DNA of 64,000 bases from Selenomonadales bacterium 4137-cl (GTDB taxonomy: Bacteria; Bacillota; Negativicutes; Sporomusales; UBA7701): the NCBI GenBank assembly GCA_032334055.1, contig JAUOZS010000001.1, positions 966,501-1,030,500 on the forward strand. The letters are read 5' to 3'. Shown here piece after piece: positions 60,111 to 64,000 of this stretch (its first letter is position 1; the number at the start of each line of letters is the position of its first letter). The notes below the pieces were generated by a model that did no database searches, was not told the DNA's origin, and worked only from the letters and a program-made list of their open reading frames with translations. The translations under genes and the position numbers were made by a program.

Positions 60111-61919
60111 TTGTCGGATTATAATGCACAGATAACCTACGCAACGGATGGGTCCCAGACGACCTTTTCGTTCCCGTTCGATTATCTGCGAAAAACTTTC
60201 ATATACTGCACCTCGAATGGTGTCGCGCTAGTCTATGGGACTCACTACACGGTCCTTGACAAAGAGGTGGAATTTGCCTCCGCGCCTGCTGCGGGAACGC
60301 TAAGGATACAACGAAGAACCTCGACGGACCCCCTTGTATCGTGGGCGGACGCTTCCGTGCTGCGCGCCCTCGACTTGACGGTGTTCGAGGTCCAATGCCT
60401 GCATCTAGCGGAGGAAACAGCAGATGCGGTGAAAACGGATACGGCCGACCTCGCAGAGGAGGCAGCAGCCTCTGCGGGGGCAGCAGCGTCCTCGGCCAGC
60501 GAAGCAGCAGCCTCTGCGGGGGCAGCAGCGTCCTCGGCCAGCGAAGCAGCAGCCTCTGCGGGGGCAGCAGCGTCCTCGGCCAGCGAAGCAGCAGCCTCTG
60601 CGGGGGCAGCAGCGGCTGAAGTGGCTACCGCCATTGCGAATATAAAGCCTCCGCCCGGCCTCACTAATTACATCGCTAGTGGCCGCAAATTTACCGTGGG
60701 TGCTGACCTCAACCTCTCGATCAGCGCCGGAGTAGATTCCATTAGTGGGATAACGGTCGAGCGTGAAGTTGGTACAATCGCCCTCCACCCCCGCCGCGCA
60801 CAGCTTCTTTACGATACCAAGGCCGGGACAACCGGGATAATCGACGCTACTTTTCCTACTGCTGACGCGGGGACGGTCTGCCGATGGGATTTGTCAAACT
60901 GGGATGGCGTCAGTCAAATTCCATCAACGGCGGGCGCCAACAATCTTATTCCCAACGGTGCTTTGACGCGAGAAGTCGGGTGGGCTGGCGATTACGCCAT
61001 AAAGGGTAATGGCAGTAGTGGGTATTTGGTCAGCGCCAACAGTACCGGATTTCCCACTGGCAATAACCCTGTTGAATTGATAATACCCACTACCTACGCC
61101 AAAGGAAACGCAGACTATACGCTAATTGGTGGGTATGGAGTCAACTCGGCGAATGGTTTTTATATTTATACCGCCGCTGACAACCAGATATATATAGCGG
61201 CTGGCGGTAATATTCCGACTGGATTTTTTCCCGACGAGACGAAATACGTTTTTACGTTATCCCATGACGGCACAACTCTGCGATTGAGAGCCAACGGCCA
61301 AGTAGTTTATTCCGCTCCAGCCACCCTTAACATTACTGCAACACCGTTAAGTATTTTTAGGAACGGAGTACTTACCGGCTATTATAAAGGGGTTATCGAC
61401 TATATTGAACTCCGTAACGCTCCCTGTACCGCTGCCGAAATTGCCGCAATATCAAACGCGCTGTTACTCCCATGCCGGTATTACCCCAGCCCCGCCATAA
61501 ACGAGTATACGGATATATGTTCCGTCCTTCCGGCTGACGCCATATCCCTTGGATTTGTTCGTACCGGCACAACTGCACCACTTGAATCCAATGGCATCGA
61601 TTATAAATATGGCCGGCGCGAGGGGGCTGTGGGAGGCAATCGTAGAGTATTTTTGGGGAGAGTGTATGCGTCAGGAACCGGAACTCCTGTGCCGTTTATC
61701 AACCCATTCGGGACGCGGAAGTTTCACCCACGCTTCACGTGGGCAGCCGATTCCGAAGGTACAGGAGAGTGCGGTGTTGCGGCCCCTTACGTTTACATCA
61801 TAGGCGACCCAAACCCTGATAAAATTATCGTCTATTGTAGCGCCACTGGCTGGGCGAACGTAGCCTTCTCATGGAAAACCTCGGGCCATATTGGTTGCTA
61901 CGCGGAGGTGTTTGATTAA
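60111..61919 (+). CDS. Tail fibre protein, T7 gp17-like N-terminus with a different C-terminal domain
   Basis: 602 residues. Residues 1-110 are the T7 tail fibre attachment domain (ITYATDGSQTTFSFPFDYLR, VLRALDLTVFEVQCLHLAEE). Residues 118-168 are Ala/Ser repeats encoded by perfect 42-base repeats. The C-terminal part contains a concanavalin/laminin-G-like domain (TLSHDGTTLRLRANGQVVY, YYKGVIDYIELRNAPCTAAE) and a distal tip. DNA after about 60,950 is visibly more AT-rich than its neighbours, suggesting exchange of the receptor-binding part. TTG start with GGAGAGGA upstream. Confidence 0.9.
   Translation: MSDYNAQITYATDGSQTTFSFPFDYLRKTFIYCTSNGVALVYGTHYTVLDKEVEFASAPAAGTLRIQRRTSTDPLVSWADASVLRALDLTVFEVQCLHLAEETADAVKTDTADLAEEAAASAGAAASSASEAAASAGAAASSASEAAASAGAAASSASEAAASAGAAAAEVATAIANIKPPPGLTNYIASGRKFTVGADLNLSISAGVDSISGITVEREVGTIALHPRRAQLLYDTKAGTTGIIDATFPTADAGTVCRWDLSNWDGVSQIPSTAGANNLIPNGALTREVGWAGDYAIKGNGSSGYLVSANSTGFPTGNNPVELIIPTTYAKGNADYTLIGGYGVNSANGFYIYTAADNQIYIAAGGNIPTGFFPDETKYVFTLSHDGTTLRLRANGQVVYSAPATLNITATPLSIFRNGVLTGYYKGVIDYIELRNAPCTAAEIAAISNALLLPCRYYPSPAINEYTDICSVLPADAISLGFVRTGTTAPLESNGIDYKYGRREGAVGGNRRVFLGRVYASGTGTPVPFINPFGTRKFHPRFTWAADSEGTGECGVAAPYVYIIGDPNPDKIIVYCSATGWANVAFSWKTSGHIGCYAEVFD
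60462..60611 (+). repeat. 42-base perfect tandem repeats in the tail fibre gene
   Basis: Unit begins GCAGCAGCCTCTGCGGGGGC and ends CGGCCAGCGAA; copies at 60462-60503, 60504-60545 and 60546-60587 are identical, and a fourth is partial (to 60611). Each encodes AAASAGAAASSASE, 14 residues in frame, so copy number changes would alter fibre length without a frameshift. Confidence 0.93.
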
Positions 61920-61958
61920 TGGCCGCACACAGATTAATGGAGAACTGAAGGAAACCCA

Positions 61959-62153
61959 ATGAACCAAAACGACATCCAAAGTGAAGTCATCCGCGCCCTC
62001 CCTCCAGTGGGGGTCTCGGCTACTTCGTATTTCGGGGTCACTCTTCAGGATTGGGTCCTGTACGTGACCATCGTCTACACCCTACTACTGATCGCGCAGA
62101 AAATTCTCAAGCTCGCGGATTGGTGGTGGTGGGAGAGAAAGGGCAAGAAATAG
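61959..62153 (+). CDS. Holin, T7 gp17.5-like
   Basis: 64 residues, one transmembrane helix (WVLYVTIVYTLLLIAQKILK) and a basic tail WWWWERKGKK. The N-terminal IRALPPVGVSATSYFGVTLQDWV parallels T7 gp17.5 (IKAAPIVG..., FGLSLNEWF). Opens the inner membrane at lysis. AAGGAAA upstream; position right after the tail fibre as in T7. Confidence 0.85.
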   Translation: MNQNDIQSEVIRALPPVGVSATSYFGVTLQDWVLYVTIVYTLLLIAQKILKLADWWWWERKGKK

Positions 62154-62155
62154 CC

Positions 62156-62413
62156 ATGTGGCAAGAGCTTAAGGCCAAACTGGCCGAGAATCCAGGAATC
62201 GCCGTCTTCATGATGACGTATCTCGGGGAACAGATGGCGAATGCCCTGTTTAGCTGCGATTTCAATATCAAGGACCTGGAGATTCTCGCGTGGCTCCTTG
62301 GGGGTCGCTATGGGATGAATCAGCTCCTCGGCTCGCCCATCCCCGCGCTAGATCAGTGGAAGCAGAGAGGAGGGCTGAACAATGGAACTGGGGCACCTGT
62401 CCGCAAAGTATGA
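62156..62413 (+). CDS. Small lysis-region protein
   Basis: 85 residues with a moderately hydrophobic segment (GIAVFMMTYLGEQMANALF) and MNQLLGSPIPALDQWKQ. Starts two bases after the holin stop and overlaps the muramidase gene by 32 bases. Could be a second holin/antiholin-like or chaperone; unknown. Confidence 0.6.
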   Translation: MWQELKAKLAENPGIAVFMMTYLGEQMANALFSCDFNIKDLEILAWLLGGRYGMNQLLGSPIPALDQWKQRGGLNNGTGAPVRKV

Positions 62414-62960
62414 GTCTAACGGCGACCCCGGAGCTATCGCCTACACAGTAGGAGACGCCGGCGGGGCCTCTTACGGGGCGTATCAGTTTGCCACCAACGC
62501 CGGTATTCCCCAGGACTTCTGCGCCTCTATGGAGCTTGACTGGGGAGTCCCTGGGACTCAGGAGTTTGACGCGAACTGGCGGGCAATGGCGGAGGCAGAC
62601 CCTGAAGGATTCCTCCTCATCCAGCATCGGTACGTCTACGAGAAATACTTCGTCCCCGCTCACAACCTCCTGGCGGCCTCCGGGTTTTATCTATCGAGCC
62701 ACTCCGAGGCATTGGGTCAGGTTGTCTGGTCGGCTGCTGTCCAGTACGGGCCAGGATATATCGTGGAACTCTTCAACACGGCAGCCGCTCTGTCGGGTGT
62801 AAATGATCCAAACGAACTTCCTGACAGAGTTCTCATTGAAAACATCTACGTCGTGCGGGCTTCTGATGAGTGGACCGCTGGGTCCCCCTCGCTGCGTCCG
62901 GGTCTTCGCGACCGATTCGCGGCAGAGTGTCAGGATGCCCTGGCGATGCTCGAAGAATAA
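62382..62960 (+). CDS. Peptidoglycan hydrolase (VgrG3-C-like muramidase), probable endolysin
   Basis: 192 residues. SAKYESNGDPGAIAYTVGDA followed by GGASYGAYQFATNAGI is the signature of the lysozyme-like domain found at the C-terminus of VgrG3 and in phage lysins; Glu11 is the likely catalytic acid. GAGAGGAGGG upstream. Takes over the lysis role that the gene-3.5 homologue at 36328 cannot perform. Confidence 0.82.
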   Translation: MELGHLSAKYESNGDPGAIAYTVGDAGGASYGAYQFATNAGIPQDFCASMELDWGVPGTQEFDANWRAMAEADPEGFLLIQHRYVYEKYFVPAHNLLAASGFYLSSHSEALGQVVWSAAVQYGPGYIVELFNTAAALSGVNDPNELPDRVLIENIYVVRASDEWTAGSPSLRPGLRDRFAAECQDALAMLEE

Positions 62961-62985
62961 CACGTGGAGAAATCAGGTAAAATCA

Positions 62986-63213
62986 TTGGTCAAAAAGATT
63001 GACCCCAAGGTCCTCGAAGAAATCGCGGAGCTGGAGGTGCTGGCCCTTCTTGAGGGACTCCAGGACCCGGAACTCCGCAGGAACCCTAGCTTTCTGGAGA
63101 AGGTGCGGAAGTTCATGGCGCAGAACCGCCTCATCACTTCCGAACAGACGCCGGGAATTAGGCAGCTCCAGCGCGAGACCGAAGACATCCCGGAGTTTGA
63201 CGACTTCAACTGA
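62986..63213 (+). CDS. Small terminase subunit, T7 gp18-like
   Basis: 75 residues (T7: 89), helical, VKKIDPKVLEEIAELEVLAL and an acidic end DIPEFDDFN. The TTG start at 62986 is the only start codon available in frame after the previous gene; no strong ribosome site. Overlaps the large subunit start by one base (TGATG). Confidence 0.8.
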   Translation: MVKKIDPKVLEEIAELEVLALLEGLQDPELRRNPSFLEKVRKFMAQNRLITSEQTPGIRQLQRETEDIPEFDDFN

Positions 63214-64000
63214 TGACCCGGTGGACAGCGGAGCAGATCGCGCGGGCTAAGAAGGACTTCAGGGTCTTCGTCTTCATCGTATGGCGCTCTATTGGCTTGC
63301 CTAAGCCGACTGAAGTGCAGAACGACATCGCGAATGTCCTTCAGAATCCTCCAGGGGACCGCATCATAATCGAGGGCTTCCGTGGGGTTGCCAAGAGCTT
63401 CCTTACATGCGCCCTCGTGGTGTGGCTCCTCTGGAAGAACCCGCTCCTCAAGATCATGATCGTCTCGGCCTCCAAGGAGAAGGCGGACCTCAATGCCGCT
63501 TTCATCAAGAAGATCATCTACACCATCGACTTCCTGGAGTGCCTTCGCCTGACCGACGAGGACCGCCGAGCGGGCCTGCGCGACACCAACAATCTTTTCG
63601 ATGTCCACGGGGCCGTCCCGGACATCAGCCCTTCAGTGAAGAGTGTGGGCATCACCGGACAGCTCACAGGCAGCCGCGCGGATGTCCTCATCTCAGATGA
63701 CGTGGAGGTCCCTGGCAACTCCGGGACCCAGCTCCAGCGGGACCGCCTGTCGGAACTTGTCAAAGAGTATGATGCCATCCTCAAGCCCGGCGGCCGGATC
63801 ATCTACCTTGGGACGCCTCAGTGCGAGGCGAGCCTGTACGTGGAGCTTCAGAATCGCGGCTACCAGACCGTCATCTGGCCCGTGGAGTACCCGAACGATG
63901 CGAAGGAGCGCGAGTTCTATGGGGACCGCCTGGGGCCACTCCTCAAGAAACGCTACGATGCGGACCCTGAGAAGTGGAGAGGCAAGCCCACCGATCCGCT
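63213..64000 (+). CDS. Terminase large subunit, T7 gp19-like, partial
   Basis: 262 codons are present before the window ends (T7 gp19: 586). Walker A variant EGFRGVAKS with Lys61, coupling segment VSASKEKADLNAAF and Walker B ADVLISDDVEV. Packaging ATPase-nuclease; the nuclease domain is outside the window. Confidence 0.95.
   Translation, partial: MTRWTAEQIARAKKDFRVFVFIVWRSIGLPKPTEVQNDIANVLQNPPGDRIIIEGFRGVAKSFLTCALVVWLLWKNPLLKIMIVSASKEKADLNAAFIKKIIYTIDFLECLRLTDEDRRAGLRDTNNLFDVHGAVPDISPSVKSVGITGQLTGSRADVLISDDVEVPGNSGTQLQRDRLSELVKEYDAILKPGGRIIYLGTPQCEASLYVELQNRGYQTVIWPVEYPNDAKEREFYGDRLGPLLKKRYDADPEKWRGKPTDP

Larger units (their letters stand above)
24573..64000. mobile_element. Integrated T7-like podovirus (autographivirus) prophage, right end outside the window
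   Basis: An integrase and repressor-like gene on the minus strand are followed on the plus strand by early genes, a single-subunit RNA polymerase, and replication, virion, lysis and terminase genes in T7 order (SSB, 3, 3.5, 4, 5, 6, then 7.3, 8, 9, 10, 11, 12, 13, 14, 15, 16, 17, 17.5, 18, 19 equivalents). Every large gene is intact with its own ribosome site and overlapping stop-start junctions, so the prophage looks functional. Left limit is inferred from the host terminator; the right limit is unseen. Confidence 0.93.

Noticed and set aside
26988..63213. Search for a repeated phage-specific RNA polymerase promoter
   Set aside because: No 20-base sequence recurs before the replication or virion genes. 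TTATTGTC occurs at 30809 and 48264, but the flanks do not match, so I do not call promoters.
1..64000. CRISPR arrays, tRNA or rRNA genes
   Set aside because: No regularly spaced repeats and no tRNA- or rRNA-like sequence was found; the only tandem repeat is inside the tail fibre gene.

Overview
The window holds two blocks. Bases 1 to about 24,590 are chromosome of an anaerobic, high-GC member of the Firmicutes. The gene set (a butyryl-CoA dehydrogenase/Etf module with a ferredoxin-fused EtfA, a GntP permease, a CBS-PAS sigma-54 activator, and pyruvate kinase with the extra C-terminal PEP-utilising domain) fits Negativicutes/Sporomusaceae or a related Clostridia lineage; that placement is inference. 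From about 24,600 to beyond the right edge lies an integrated T7-like podovirus (autographivirus) with its own single-subunit RNA polymerase.

Chromosomal part: the end of a redoxin gene, dnaE, and a convergent YdcF-family gene. Then comes a short-chain acyl-CoA / 3-hydroxyacid catabolism region: CoA-transferase, thiolase, acyl-CoA dehydrogenase, EtfB, EtfA, MaoC hydratase, 3-hydroxybutyryl-CoA dehydrogenase and crotonase (all +), a GntP permease (-), a second thiolase and a FabG-like reductase (+). An isochorismatase-family hydrolase, the sigma-54 activator, a DUF2007-like gene, pyruvate kinase, an unknown membrane-anchored protein and a methyltransferase follow. Three near-consensus -24/-12 promoters (before the CoA-transferase, before the permease, before the second thiolase) and two copies of one 18-base palindrome tie these operons to the local activator. 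Together the enzymes would import, activate and beta-oxidise C4 acids such as 3-hydroxybutyrate, crotonate or butyrate, handling both 3-hydroxy stereoisomers. A dispersed repeat with inverted ends occurs three times between these genes.

Prophage part, left to right: a tyrosine integrase (-) beside the host methyltransferase terminator; a small membrane protein and a 51-residue ribbon-helix-helix protein (-), facing the early genes across a pair of divergent, near-mirror-image promoters; an early block of small unknown genes; the phage RNA polymerase bracketed by terminators; T7-order replication genes (SSB-like, endonuclease I, amidase-like protein, primase-helicase, DNA polymerase, ligase, exonuclease) mixed with small proteins, including a DUF2829/Tad2-like anti-Thoeris candidate and a DUF5664 nucleotide hydrolase; then portal, scaffold, capsid, tail tubular A and B, internal virion proteins, tail fibre, holin, muramidase and terminase (large subunit cut by the window end).

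The most striking signal is a pair of type II hammerhead ribozymes (about 28,043-28,124 and 28,914-28,993) filling two intercistronic gaps of the early operon. All core nucleotides are present and the stems covary between the copies. A third gap holds a long RNase III-type hairpin. T7 matures its early mRNA with RNase III sites; this prophage appears to do so at least partly by self-cleavage. The T7-lysozyme homologue has lost every zinc ligand and its C-terminus, which suggests it survives only as an RNA polymerase regulator.
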